From Sphingobium fontiphilum (GTDB lineage Bacteria; Pseudomonadota; Alphaproteobacteria; Sphingomonadales; Sphingomonadaceae), in contig NZ_JACIEB010000001.1 of assembly GCF_014196635.1 (NCBI RefSeq), positions 310,001 to 374,000 of the forward strand: a stretch of 64,000 nt of DNA. Direction: 5' to 3'. The notes under the pieces are model-generated. The model did no database searches and was not told the DNA's origin. It saw only the letters and a list, made by a program, of their open reading frames with translations. Made by a program: the position numbers and the translations under genes. Each line of letters opens with the position of its first letter. Positions within the stretch are counted from its first letter, which is position 1. Below are positions 26,831-37,508 of this stretch, in pieces.

Positions 26831-27597
26831 CAGCGCACCCGCTTGATCCAGGTCTGTCCGCCGGTGCGGACCTCTGTCATGAACTGAGGCACCGCCTTGA
26901 CGAGGTCGGACAGCCGCTTGTATCCGTAATTGCGGACGTCGAAACTGGAACGGTTGCCCGCCAGTTGGCCGACGGCGCTCAACGCCGCAAAACCATTTTC
27001 GTCTCGCTTGACCGCGTCATAGGCGTCGATCAGCAGCTTCACGACCTCCGGGTCCACGCCCTTTGCGGCGACTGGCGCTTTCGCCGCGACGGTCTCGGCT
27101 GGCGGCTTCGGCGCCCCCTGGATCGGGCCGTTTTCAAGCGTGTCAGGCTCCTCTTGCGCGCTCAGAGCCGCCACATCGATGAAGCGGGTGCAGGCGCGTC
27201 GGAAACCCTCAGGCGTATTTGCGGTGCCAAAACCATAGACCGGGATGCCATCCTGCCGCAATCTGGTCACCAGCGGGGTAAAGTCGCTGTCACTCGACAT
27301 CAGGCCAAAGCCATCAATTCGCCCGCTCGCCAGAAGGTCCATCGCATCGATGGTCATCTTCATGTCGGTGGCGTTCTTGCCCTTGGTCAGGTCAAATTGC
27401 TGCTGCGGCTCGATCGCCTGGGCGATGGAGAGCGCCGCCCAGGTCTTGAGCGTCGCCTTGCTCCAGTTGCCATAGGCGCGGCGGATGTTGACCGTGCCCA
27501 GTTCCGCCAAGACGGTCATCACCGGATCGAAATGCGCCGTCGACGCATTGTCTGCGTCGATGAGCAAGGCGATATTCCCAGAGCCTTCCCGCCGCAT
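26830..27597 (-). CDS. NYN-domain protein with C-terminal LOTUS/OST-HTH domain
   Basis: The first part (NIALLIDADNAS, later TDMKMTIDAMDL and MSSDSDFTPL) is a NYN/LabA-like PIN-fold domain with the usual Asp residues, a predicted metal-dependent ribonuclease fold. The last ~70 residues (FAALSAVGQL, then NYGYKRLSDLVKA) match a LOTUS/OST-HTH RNA-binding domain. The likely role is RNA cleavage or surveillance, but no substrate is known. The start at 27597 has an AGGAGG 13 bases upstream; an ATG at 27627, one base after the carbonic anhydrase stop, is an alternative adding 10 residues. Confidence 0.82.
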   Translation of the reverse strand: MRREGSGNIALLIDADNASTAHFDPVMTVLAELGTVNIRRAYGNWSKATLKTWAALSIAQAIEPQQQFDLTKGKNATDMKMTIDAMDLLASGRIDGFGLMSSDSDFTPLVTRLRQDGIPVYGFGTANTPEGFRRACTRFIDVAALSAQEEPDTLENGPIQGAPKPPAETVAAKAPVAAKGVDPEVVKLLIDAYDAVKRDENGFAALSAVGQLAGNRSSFDVRNYGYKRLSDLVKAVPQFMTEVRTGGQTWIKRVR

Positions 27598-27628
27598 GTC
27601 TTTGCGACCGCCTCCTCCCATGTTCATT

Positions 27629-28267
27629 TCAGGCCGGGGAAAAAGCCCCCGTTGTCTCATCGAGCACATGCAGCAGCCCGTCGGATATCGCGAAGAAGGC
27701 GCCGATGAGCTTCAGTTCGCCATTCCGCTCTTTCAAGCGGACACACGGGAAAGTGCGCAAATTGGCGAGGCTGACCTTCACGCCTTCCTGCTCCATCGCC
27801 CGTTCGGCGTCGCGGCCGCGATCGTCGCCATATTGCGCAATAACCGTTTCGCGTGCGGGGTCGAGCAGGTCGATCCAGTTCTGTATGAAGCCGCCTTCGC
27901 CCGGAGGCGCATCCTTCAGATCATGGCTGAGCGCAGCCTTGCAGCCGCCGCATTTGCCATGGCCCATCACCACGATTTCACCGACCTTGAGCACCTGAAC
28001 GGCAAATTCGAGTGCGGCCGACACGCCATGGTGGCCCGGAGTCGTCTCGAACGGCGGCACCAGCGCGGCGACATTGCGCACGACGAAGATTTCGCCGGGG
28101 CTGGTGTCGAATATCTGGGCGGGGTCCACGCGGCTGTCGGAACAGGCGATCACCATCACGCGCGGCGACTGCCCGTCGTTCAATTCGTCCCAGCGTTCGC
28201 GCTGCTGGGACCATCCTGTGTTGCGGAAACGCTGATAACCAGCGAGCATATCGGAAAATTCAGTCAT
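27629..28267 (-). CDS. can: Beta-class carbonic anhydrase
   Basis: The 212-residue zinc enzyme interconverts CO2 and bicarbonate. The zinc ligands Cys42, His103 and Cys106 and the Asp44-Arg46 dyad are visible in ACSDSR and MGHGKCGGC. The ATG at 28267 gives the usual MTEFSDML N-terminus. It is the first gene of an apparent three-gene run with the NYN-LOTUS protein and acylphosphatase, and diverges from lipA. Confidence 0.94.
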   Translation of the reverse strand: MTEFSDMLAGYQRFRNTGWSQQRERWDELNDGQSPRVMVIACSDSRVDPAQIFDTSPGEIFVVRNVAALVPPFETTPGHHGVSAALEFAVQVLKVGEIVVMGHGKCGGCKAALSHDLKDAPPGEGGFIQNWIDLLDPARETVIAQYGDDRGRDAERAMEQEGVKVSLANLRTFPCVRLKERNGELKLIGAFFAISDGLLHVLDETTGAFSPA

Positions 28268-28332
28268 AGGACATTCTGTGCCCAACTCGATCAGGGCTGG
28301 CAAGAGGGCGACTCCGGCGCTATTTGAAGCGC

Positions 28333-29280
28333 ATGAATGACCTGTCCCCCATGTCCGCCCCGGAAAAGCCCGAACGCGCCCGCAAGCCCGACTGGATCCG
28401 CGTCAAGGCGCCGACCAGCAAGGGTTACAACGAAACGCGCAAGCTGATGCGCGAAAAAGGGCTGGCGACAGTGTGCGAGGAGGCGGCCTGCCCCAATATC
28501 GGGGAGTGCTGGACCAAAAAGCACGCAACCGTGATGATCCTGGGCGATGTATGCACGCGCGCCTGCGCCTTTTGCAACGTCAAAACCGGCATGCCGCGCA
28601 AGGTTGACGTGAATGAGCCCCAGAATCTGGCCGATGCGGCTGCGGAAATGGGGCTGGAACATATCGTCATCACATCGGTCGACCGGGACGACCTGCCCGA
28701 TGGCGGCGCTGGCCAGTTCGTCAAGGTGATCGAGGCGCTGCGCCGCACGACGCCGGGCACGACCATCGAAATATTGACGCCCGATTTCCGCAACAAGCAT
28801 GAGCGGGCGATTGAGATGATCGTCGCGGCGCGGCCCGATGTTTACAATCATAATCTGGAAACGGTGCCCCGGCTCTATCCCACCATACGGCCGGGTGCGC
28901 GCTATTATGCCTCACTGCGCCTGCTGGAGACTGTCAAGCGGCTCGATCCGTCCATCTTCACCAAATCGGGCATCATGCTGGGCCTGGGCGAAGAGCGGCT
29001 GGAAGTGCATCAGGTGATGGACGACATGCGGTCGGCCGACATCGATTTCCTGACCATGGGGCAATATCTTCAGCCCACGCCCAAACATGCCAAGGTCATG
29101 GAGTTTGTGACGCCGGCGGCGTTCAATTCCTATGCCGCGATTGCGCGCGCCAAGGGCTTTCTGCAGGTGGCTTCCAGTCCTTTGACACGCTCAAGTTACC
29201 ATGCCGGCAAGGATTTTGCGGAAATGAAGCTTGCGCGCGAGGCGCAATTAGCCAAAAAAGCGATGAAATCGGAGCTCTGA
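28333..29280 (+). CDS. lipA: Lipoyl synthase
   Basis: The 315-residue radical-SAM enzyme inserts two sulfurs into octanoyl groups on lipoyl domains. The auxiliary [4Fe-4S] cluster cysteines are Cys48, Cys53 and Cys59 and the radical-SAM triad is Cys74, Cys78 and Cys81 (CTRACAFC). A late RSSYHAG segment carries the conserved Ser. The ATG at 28333 is preferred to an upstream TTG. The next gene starts 8 bases after its stop. Confidence 0.97.
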   Translation: MNDLSPMSAPEKPERARKPDWIRVKAPTSKGYNETRKLMREKGLATVCEEAACPNIGECWTKKHATVMILGDVCTRACAFCNVKTGMPRKVDVNEPQNLADAAAEMGLEHIVITSVDRDDLPDGGAGQFVKVIEALRRTTPGTTIEILTPDFRNKHERAIEMIVAARPDVYNHNLETVPRLYPTIRPGARYYASLRLLETVKRLDPSIFTKSGIMLGLGEERLEVHQVMDDMRSADIDFLTMGQYLQPTPKHAKVMEFVTPAAFNSYAAIARAKGFLQVASSPLTRSSYHAGKDFAEMKLAREAQLAKKAMKSEL

Positions 29281-29288
29281 CCCAATCC

Positions 29289-29723
29289 ATGCCCAAGCAT
29301 AACGAAACCCGTTCCTTACCCTACACGCCTGAACAAATGTTCGACCTGGTGTCCGACGTCGGTTCCTATGCCCATTTCCTGCCCTGGGTTAACTCGGTGC
29401 GCGTGCGCACCGACAGCAAGACGGAGACGGTGGCCGATCTGCTGGTCGGGTATAAAGGGATCAAGGAGAGCTTTACTTCGCGGGTTCACAAGGCGCGACC
29501 GAGCCATGTGCGCGTCGATTATGTGGATGGCCCGCTCAAACATCTGCACAATGAATGGAAATTCCGTCCGAACGGGACCGGCGGCGTAACCGTCGATTTC
29601 GAGGTCGAGTTCGCATTCAAGAACAAGCTGTTCGACATGCTGGCGGCGCAAATGTTTGAAAAGGCGCTCCGCAAGATGATCGGCGCGTTTGAGAAACGGG
29701 CTGCGGAGCTATACGCCAAATAG
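29289..29723 (+). CDS. COQ10/RatA-type START-domain protein
   Basis: The 144-residue protein belongs to the polyketide-cyclase/START superfamily group containing mitochondrial Coq10 and bacterial RatA; it opens with SLPYTPEQMFDLVSDVGSY and ends with a long amphipathic helix. In alphaproteobacteria this position after lipA is usually annotated as a ubiquinone-binding protein. A RatA toxin role seems less likely, as no RatB-like partner is adjacent. It probably binds ubiquinone or a lipid in the respiratory membrane. Confidence 0.87.
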   Translation: MPKHNETRSLPYTPEQMFDLVSDVGSYAHFLPWVNSVRVRTDSKTETVADLLVGYKGIKESFTSRVHKARPSHVRVDYVDGPLKHLHNEWKFRPNGTGGVTVDFEVEFAFKNKLFDMLAAQMFEKALRKMIGAFEKRAAELYAK

Positions 29724-29761
29724 TCGCGGGAGCGGGGCGGGGCGCAACCGTCGCCGCCGTT

Positions 29762-30271
29762 TCACGGGTCCGGCAACAAGAGCTCCAGAGCGCACAGCGC
29801 CGCCTGGAGGCGGATTCCGCCGCGACCATCATTTTCGAAATGGCGAAGATCGGCGACCACCTTGTCTGGGCTCGCGCCCCGTTCGGCGCGGGCAAAAACC
29901 ACCGTGCCCACCGGCTTTTGCTCGGTGCCGCCACCGGGACCGGCTATGCCTGTAATCGCGACCGCGACATGGGCATGGCTCTTGTTCAGCGTCCCTTGCG
30001 CCATGGCCCATGCCGTCGCGATCGACACTGAACCGAAGGTTTCCAGAACATCCTGGGAAACCTTCAGCAGTTCAGCCTTCATGTCGTTGGAATAAACTAT
30101 AAATCCCGCTTCAAATACGTCGGATGATCCCGCGATTTCGGTAAGGGCGGCAGAGACCAGGCCGCCAGTGCAGCTTTCGGCCACGGCGATGGTGCGACCG
30201 GCGCGACGATTGGCGATGACGACGCGGTCGGCCAGTTCGACAAGCGCGGAGGGCAAGATGGTGTCAGGCAT
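29762..30271 (-). CDS. pncC: Nicotinamide-nucleotide amidohydrolase (CinA C-terminal family)
   Basis: The 169-residue protein is a stand-alone CinA C-terminal domain with AESCTGGLVSA (catalytic Ser/Thr region near residue 35), YSNDMKA and GIAGPGGGT motifs. It deamidates nicotinamide mononucleotide to recycle the pyridine ring. It starts at the ATG 30271, just 4 bases after the ispDF stop, so the two are likely one operon. Confidence 0.92.
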   Translation of the reverse strand: MPDTILPSALVELADRVVIANRRAGRTIAVAESCTGGLVSAALTEIAGSSDVFEAGFIVYSNDMKAELLKVSQDVLETFGSVSIATAWAMAQGTLNKSHAHVAVAITGIAGPGGGTEQKPVGTVVFARAERGASPDKVVADLRHFENDGRGGIRLQAALCALELLLPDP

Positions 30272-30275
30272 GACG

Positions 30276-31454
30276 TTACGATAGCGCGGGCAGGGAGAGG
30301 GTTGCAATGGCCTGTGCGGCGATACCTTCGCCCCGGCCTGCAAAACCCAGTCGTTCAGTGGTCGTGGCCTTCACGCTGACGCATGGCGGGGGCAAGGCGA
30401 GCAATTCAGAGATGCGCGCGCGCATGGCGTCGCGATGCGGACCGATTTTCGGCGCTTCGCAGATGATCGTCAGGTCGACATGGTCGATCACGCCGCCGCG
30501 CGCCGCCACCCGATCGCGCGCATAGGCAAGAAAACGGGACGAAGGCGCGCCCCGCCACTGCGGGTCGGACGGCGGGAAATGGCTGCCTATGTCCCCGTCG
30601 GCGAGCGCGCCCAGCAGCGCGTCAACCAGCGCATGGATGGCGACGTCAGCGTCGCTATGCCCGGAAAGGCCCTTTTCATGAGCGATGCGAACGCCGCAGA
30701 GCCATAATTCCTCCCCGGCCGCCAGCCGGTGGACATCATAACCCATGCCCACCCGCGTCACCCGCCTGGCGGCCAGGCGGATTTCCGCCTGATCGAAATC
30801 CTCGGGGTAGGTCAATTTGTTTAGCCTTTCATCGCCTTCCACGCTTTTGACGTCATGGCCCCATGCCTTCAGCATCTGAGCGTCGTCAGTGGCCTCTCGC
30901 TGCTCGCCCCATCCGCGATGCGCAGCCAGTATGCTGTCGAAATGGAACGCCTGGGGCGTCTGGACCCGCAACACCCCGCTGCGGTCGACGATTCCGCCCA
31001 CATGCTCGCCCTCGGCGCGGGCGAGGGTGTCGACCACCGGCAGCACCGGTATTGCCCCGCCATGTCCCTTGGCCAAGGCCGACAGCAGGCGATCTGTCAC
31101 TTCGTCGGGCAGGAACGGCCGGGCACAATCGTGGATCAGCACGAAGTCGGCGCCGCCGGCCTGCGCTATCGCTTCCAGGCCGGCGCGCACAGAACCCCGG
31201 CGGGTGTCAGCGCCCGCAACGAAGCCCGCCACATTGCGTCCCGTGAGCAGGGCGCTGGCCGTTTCCGCCTGCCCGTGGCCGACCACCACATACACCGCGC
31301 CAATGGCGCCATGCCCAGCCAGAGCGTCGAAAGCATGGGCGATCACCGCCTTGCCGCCAACGGCTCGGAACTGTTTGGGAATATCGCCGCCCGCCCGGTT
31401 GCCCTGACCCGCAGCCACCAGCAGCGCGGCAATGTTGCGCTTGTCCATCGTCAT
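30276..31454 (-). CDS. ispDF: Bifunctional IspDF (MEP-pathway cytidylyltransferase and cyclase)
   Basis: The 392-residue fusion combines IspD (LVAAGQGNRAGGDIPKQF near residue 10, cytidylyltransferase) and IspF (GMGYDVHRL then SGHSDADVAIHALVDA, MECDP synthase) of the non-mevalonate isoprenoid pathway. The fused form is common in alphaproteobacteria. The chosen ATG is 31454, with a second in-frame ATG at 31448. It is divergent from dusB and overlaps nothing. Confidence 0.96.
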   Translation of the reverse strand: MTMDKRNIAALLVAAGQGNRAGGDIPKQFRAVGGKAVIAHAFDALAGHGAIGAVYVVVGHGQAETASALLTGRNVAGFVAGADTRRGSVRAGLEAIAQAGGADFVLIHDCARPFLPDEVTDRLLSALAKGHGGAIPVLPVVDTLARAEGEHVGGIVDRSGVLRVQTPQAFHFDSILAAHRGWGEQREATDDAQMLKAWGHDVKSVEGDERLNKLTYPEDFDQAEIRLAARRVTRVGMGYDVHRLAAGEELWLCGVRIAHEKGLSGHSDADVAIHALVDALLGALADGDIGSHFPPSDPQWRGAPSSRFLAYARDRVAARGGVIDHVDLTIICEAPKIGPHRDAMRARISELLALPPPCVSVKATTTERLGFAGRGEGIAAQAIATLSLPALS

Positions 31455-31562
31455 GCCCGGCGCATAGCCGAGCGTCCCGCGTCTCGCCAGACCCCATCGC
31501 TTGCCGGATGGGCGGTTTCGCGCTATGGCCTGCCTGTTTTTTAGGCAGTTTTGATCCAGGCA

Positions 31563-32582
31563 ATGAGCAAGCTTTCCCCCATCCATGTCGGTCCGGTGAC
31601 GATCGACATGCCGGTCATATTGGCGCCGATGACCGGCGTGACGGACATGCCGTTCCGCACTCTCGTCCGCCGTTACGGTTCGGGCCTGAACGTGACCGAG
31701 ATGATCGCCACGGCCGCAATGATCCGCGAAACGCGCCAGTCATTGCAAAAGGCGGCCTGGCATCCGGTGGAGGAGCCCGTGTCGATGCAGCTCGCCGGCT
31801 GTTCCCCCACCGAAATGGCCGAAGCCGCGAAGCTCAATGCCGACCGCGGCGCTGCGATCATCGACATCAACATGGGCTGTCCGGTGAAAAAGGTGGTCAA
31901 TGGCGACGCCGGCAGCGCGCTGATGCGCGACCTGCCGCTGGCCGCCGCGCTGATCGAGGCGACGGTAAAGGCGGTTGACGTGCCCGTCACCGTCAAGATG
32001 CGCATGGGCTGGGACCATGGCAGCCTCAATGCGCCCGAACTTGCCCATATCGCGGAGGATCTGGGCGCGAAGCTCATTACCGTCCATGGCCGCACCCGCT
32101 GCCAGATGTATAAGGGGTCGGCCGACTGGGCCTTTGTCCGCAAGGTCAAGGATGCGGTGAAGCTGCCGGTGATCGTCAATGGCGACATTTGCTCGATCGA
32201 GGATGCCGACCTGGCGTTGGAACAGAGCGGCGCCGACGGCGTGATGATCGGGCGCGGCGCCTATGGCCGTCCGTGGCTGATCGGACAGGTTATGCGCTGG
32301 ATGGCGGCGGGTGAACGCATTCCAGACCCGTCGCTGGCGGAGCAATATGGCGTCATCATCGACCATTATCGCGCGATGCTGGACCATTATGACGGCCACA
32401 CCGGCGTCAATATGGCGCGCAAGCATATCGGTTGGTACACGCGCGGCCTGCCCGGGTCGGCGGATTTCCGCAACGCCGTCAATCAGGAGCCCAGTGGCGC
32501 GCGCGTGCTCGACATGCTGGCCGGTTTTTATGAACCGCTGATCGAAGCGGATCTGGCGTCGCGCCCCCGCAAGGCGGCGTGA
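31563..32582 (+). CDS. dusB: tRNA dihydrouridine synthase DusB/NifR3
   Basis: The 339-residue flavoprotein reduces uridines in tRNA D-arms. Visible motifs are [13 protein letters not shown], the catalytic-Cys region [10 protein letters not shown] and a FMN-binding [10 protein letters not shown] segment. In alphaproteobacteria this gene (nifR3) leads the ntr operon, as here. The ATG at 31563 is used rather than the upstream TTG. Its stop overlaps the ntrB GTG start by 4 bases. Confidence 0.95.
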   Translation: MSKLSPIHVGPVTIDMPVILAPMTGVTDMPFRTLVRRYGSGLNVTEMIATAAMIRETRQSLQKAAWHPVEEPVSMQLAGCSPTEMAEAAKLNADRGAAIIDINMGCPVKKVVNGDAGSALMRDLPLAAALIEATVKAVDVPVTVKMRMGWDHGSLNAPELAHIAEDLGAKLITVHGRTRCQMYKGSADWAFVRKVKDAVKLPVIVNGDICSIEDADLALEQSGADGVMIGRGAYGRPWLIGQVMRWMAAGERIPDPSLAEQYGVIIDHYRAMLDHYDGHTGVNMARKHIGWYTRGLPGSADFRNAVNQEPSGARVLDMLAGFYEPLIEADLASRPRKAA

Positions 32583-33690
32583 TTGGCACTGTGATGGCGG
32601 CGATCCCCAATCTGCACGAGTTTCAGGAGGGGCCGACCCTTGCCGAATTGATGACGGCGTTGCCCGTGGCGACCCTGGTGATCCGGCCGGACAACAGCAT
32701 TGCCGACGCCAATGTGCGGGCGGAAACGATGCTGAACATGGCCCGTTCCGCCATCATCAACAGCGACATCACGCGCACCGTGCGCATAGCGGAAGCCGGC
32801 ACGCGTTTCGACATCTGGCACACCAACAAGCCCATCGCCGCCTATGACATCAAGGTGCACGCTGGTCGCACGGCGGAAATGGAGGTCGACCTGATGATTT
32901 CCCCGATCATCGACCATGAAGGCTGGCGCATCCTGTCGATCCATGCGCAGGGGCAGGCGCGCAAGATCGGCCATCGGGGCAGCACGGGCGGGGCCCGTTC
33001 CGCCATGGGCGCAGCCGCCATATTGGCGCATGAGATCAAGAACCCGCTGTCGGGCATACGCGGCGCCGCACAACTCTTGGAATCCGGCAATGACGGCCAT
33101 GATTCGGCCCTGACCCAGCTTATCTGCAACGAGGTCGACAGGATCGCCGCGCTGATCGACCGGATGCAGGATTTCACGACCGCATCCAACCTTGAATGCC
33201 GTCCCGCCAATATCTATCCGTTGCTGGATCGGGCGGCAGGGATTGCGGCCGCCGGCTTTGCCCGCAACATCCGCATCATCAAGCGTTATGATCCGTCCTT
33301 GCCCTTTGCCGTCATCAACGATGACGCGCTGGTGCAGGTGATGATCAACCTGCTGAAGAACGCGACCGAGGCGCTGGACCATATCGACAAGCCCTGTGTC
33401 CGGGTGGAGACCGCCTTTCGCCATGGCATGTCCTTCGTTCGGGAGAAGGGCAAGGGCAGCGCCGTGCTGCCCATCGAGATATTGGTGATCGACAATGGGC
33501 CGGGCGTGCCCGAACATATATTGGACCATTTGTTTAACCCGTTCATCACGGGCAAGCGCGACGGCCAGGGGCTGGGGCTGGCGCTTGTCGACAAGCTGGT
33601 GCGGGACATGGGCGGTTTCGTCCAATATTCCCGCGACAGCGAAGCGGGCGAATCCACCTTTCGCATCCTCCTGCCGATGGGCATGGGGTG

Positions 33691-33691
<1 letters not shown>
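32579..33691 (+). CDS. ntrB: Nitrogen-regulation sensor kinase NtrB
   Basis: The 370-residue cytoplasmic kinase has an N-terminal PAS region and a HisKA box [11 protein letters not shown] with His151, then an ATPase domain (DNGPGVP and GQGLGLALV). It phosphorylates NtrC under nitrogen limitation, with PII proteins controlling the kinase/phosphatase balance. It is read from a GTG overlapping the dusB stop; an ATG at 32594 has no ribosome-binding site. Its stop overlaps ntrC by one base (TGATG). Confidence 0.94.
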
Positions 33692-35145
<1,454 letters not shown>

Positions 35146-35240
35146 CAGCGCGACGAAACGACGGCCTGTTTCGATCAACGGCGCGGTCGATAGCAAATGC
35201 TGTGGTTGAACGGGCACGGCATTGTTGTAAGAATGCCACT

Positions 35241-37508
35241 GTGACTGGTGACGCGCTCTCTCTTGCTCTCACGCCGCGTCGTCGGCCATATTGGGGCTCG
35301 CTGCGCCTGTCCGGCAAGGTGGCGGCGGCCATAGAGGTCGTGACGCTGTGCGCGATGATGGGCATTGCCGCGCTCACCTATCGCCTGCTGTCCGGACAGG
35401 GCCAATCCTATACCTTGCTGACGCCGCCGATCGTCGCCCTTCTTCTCGTCGCCAATCTGGTGCCGGCGATCGCCCTGCTGGTCCTGCTGGGGCGGCGCGT
35501 GGCCAAACGTCGGGCCGCCAAATCGGTGATCGGCAGCGACGGGCAGTTGCACGTCCGGCTGGTCGCGATCTTCTCGATCATCGCCAGCGTGCCCATGCTG
35601 CTGGTCGTGATCTTCGCGTCATTGCTCTTCCAATATGGCGTCCAGTTCTGGTTTTCCGACAGCACGCGCGGGATGCTGCAAAACGCCAGCGATTTGGCGC
35701 GCGGCTATTATGAGCAAAATCTGCGCGAAGTCGGCGACGAAACCGTCACCATGGCCAGCGATTTGCGAGATTATTTAACGCAATCAAAGGTTTCCAGCCC
35801 GACTTTTGCAGAAGGTTATATCTATCAGGTTGTCACGCGAAAGCTGAACCGATCGGCCATTGTCGAAGTGGGCAAGGATGGCGTGGCGCGGACGGCGGCC
35901 ACCGTCGACCCCGACAGCCGGCCGGCGGCGGCCATCGTGTCGCCCGACATCGTCAAGCGGCTCAAGGCTGGCGAAAATGTGGTCGTGATGGCCAAGCCCA
36001 ATGAGATCGAGGCGGTGACGCTGCTCTATCCCAACCGGCAAATCTATCTTTATGCCGTGCGCGATTCCCAGACTTCGGCGTTCAGCAATGTGGAACGCGC
36101 CCAAACGGTGCTGGCGGATCTCGACGCCTTTGCCGCACAATCCCGTCAGCTCCAGTTGCGGTTCAATATTGCCTTGTTTTTCGGATCGCTGCTGCTGGTC
36201 GGCATCGCCGTCTATATCGCGCTTGCTGTTGCGGATTGGATGGTCCGGCCGGTTAACGAGCTGGTGCAGGCGGCCCGCCGCATTACCGCGGGCGATCTGT
36301 CGGCGCGCGTGACGACGCCGCAGTCGCGTGACGAGATCGGGACATTGGCCGAAGCGTTCAACCGCATGACCCAGCGGCTTGAGGCGCAAACCGGCGCTTT
36401 GGTGGCTGCCAACAGCCAGCTCGACAATCGCAGGGCCTTTATCGAAGCGATTCTTTCAGGGGTGAGCGCCGGCGTGTTGTCGGTCGACCAGAACGGCATC
36501 GTCCAGTTGCTCAACAGCTCGGCTGCCGCGATCCTGGTCGATGGGGATATCGACCCGGTGGGACGCCCTCTGGCCTGGCTCTCGCCCGAGCTGGCCGAAC
36601 TGGCGGGCTCGCAGGAGCATGGCGGTATCGTTCAGCTTAGCTCGAAAGGCGAAATGCGGACATTGGCGGTGAAGGTGTCGCACGATGCGCCAGGCCATAT
36701 TCTGACGTTTGACGACATCACACAGCAATTGTCGGACCAGCGCCGCGCCGCCTGGTCCGACGTTGCTCGCCGCATCGCGCACGAGATCAAGAACCCGCTG
36801 ACGCCCATCCAGCTCGCGGCGGAGCGGCTTCAGCGCCGCTACGGGCAGGATGTGACAAACGATCCGGCGACATTCGCCCGGCTGACCGGCACGATCGTCC
36901 GGCAGGTTGGCGACTTGCGACGGATTGTAGACGAATTTTCCTCTTTCGCGCGCATGCCCAAACCGGTGTTCCGGCGCGAGGCTATCGCCGATATCGCGCG
37001 CCATGCGCTGTTCCTGCACGAAGTGGCTCACCCGGAAATCGAGTTCACTTTCAGTCAGGGCCAGGATGATGCCGAACTTGTCTGTGATCGGCGACAGCTG
37101 GGGCAAGCTTTAACGAATATCGTTAAAAATGCGGTAGAAGCTATTGAACAAAAATCGAAAAATGGTGAAATTTTGACCGGTCACATCAGCATGGACATCG
37201 CGCGCATTGACAATGCGCTCACGATCCTAGTGCAGGACGACGGCATCGGCCTGCCGCCTGAACGCGAGCGGATGCTGGAACCCTATATGACGACGCGGGC
37301 CAAGGGCACGGGTCTAGGCCTGGCGATCGTCAAGAAGATTGTCGAGGAGCATATGGGCGAAATCCGTTTCGAGGACAGGCCGGGCGGGGGCGCAAAGGTG
37401 ACGCTTCGATTTGATGCAGCGATGCTCGACAGGATGGAAGAAGGGCGGGTCGTACCCATATCCGCCCCCGGTAACGATCATGGAAAAGTAACGGCAAATG
37501 GCGCTTGA
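35241..37508 (+). CDS. ntrY: Transmembrane nitrogen sensor kinase NtrY
   Basis: The frame gives 755 residues from the GTG at 35241. The protein has several N-terminal membrane segments, a periplasmic sensor region, a HAMP linker, a PAS domain, and a kinase core with [21 protein letters not shown] and DDGIGLPPE/GTGLGLAIV boxes. NtrY pairs with NtrX and in alphaproteobacteria affects nitrate use, redox response and cell envelope. An upstream in-frame GTG at 35202 would add 13 residues; GTAAGAA before 35241 favours the shorter form, but the start is unsure. The end overlaps ntrX by 11 bases. Confidence 0.92.
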   Translation: MTGDALSLALTPRRRPYWGSLRLSGKVAAAIEVVTLCAMMGIAALTYRLLSGQGQSYTLLTPPIVALLLVANLVPAIALLVLLGRRVAKRRAAKSVIGSDGQLHVRLVAIFSIIASVPMLLVVIFASLLFQYGVQFWFSDSTRGMLQNASDLARGYYEQNLREVGDETVTMASDLRDYLTQSKVSSPTFAEGYIYQVVTRKLNRSAIVEVGKDGVARTAATVDPDSRPAAAIVSPDIVKRLKAGENVVVMAKPNEIEAVTLLYPNRQIYLYAVRDSQTSAFSNVERAQTVLADLDAFAAQSRQLQLRFNIALFFGSLLLVGIAVYIALAVADWMVRPVNELVQAARRITAGDLSARVTTPQSRDEIGTLAEAFNRMTQRLEAQTGALVAANSQLDNRRAFIEAILSGVSAGVLSVDQNGIVQLLNSSAAAILVDGDIDPVGRPLAWLSPELAELAGSQEHGGIVQLSSKGEMRTLAVKVSHDAPGHILTFDDITQQLSDQRRAAWSDVARRIAHEIKNPLTPIQLAAERLQRRYGQDVTNDPATFARLTGTIVRQVGDLRRIVDEFSSFARMPKPVFRREAIADIARHALFLHEVAHPEIEFTFSQGQDDAELVCDRRQLGQALTNIVKNAVEAIEQKSKNGEILTGHISMDIARIDNALTILVQDDGIGLPPERERMLEPYMTTRAKGTGLGLAIVKKIVEEHMGEIRFEDRPGGGAKVTLRFDAAMLDRMEEGRVVPISAPGNDHGKVTANGA

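Noticed and set aside
32584..32599. TGGCAC-like string near the ntrB start, a possible sigma-54 promoter
   Set aside because: The second element does not match TTGC with correct spacing, and the site lies inside the overlapping dusB-ntrB junction.
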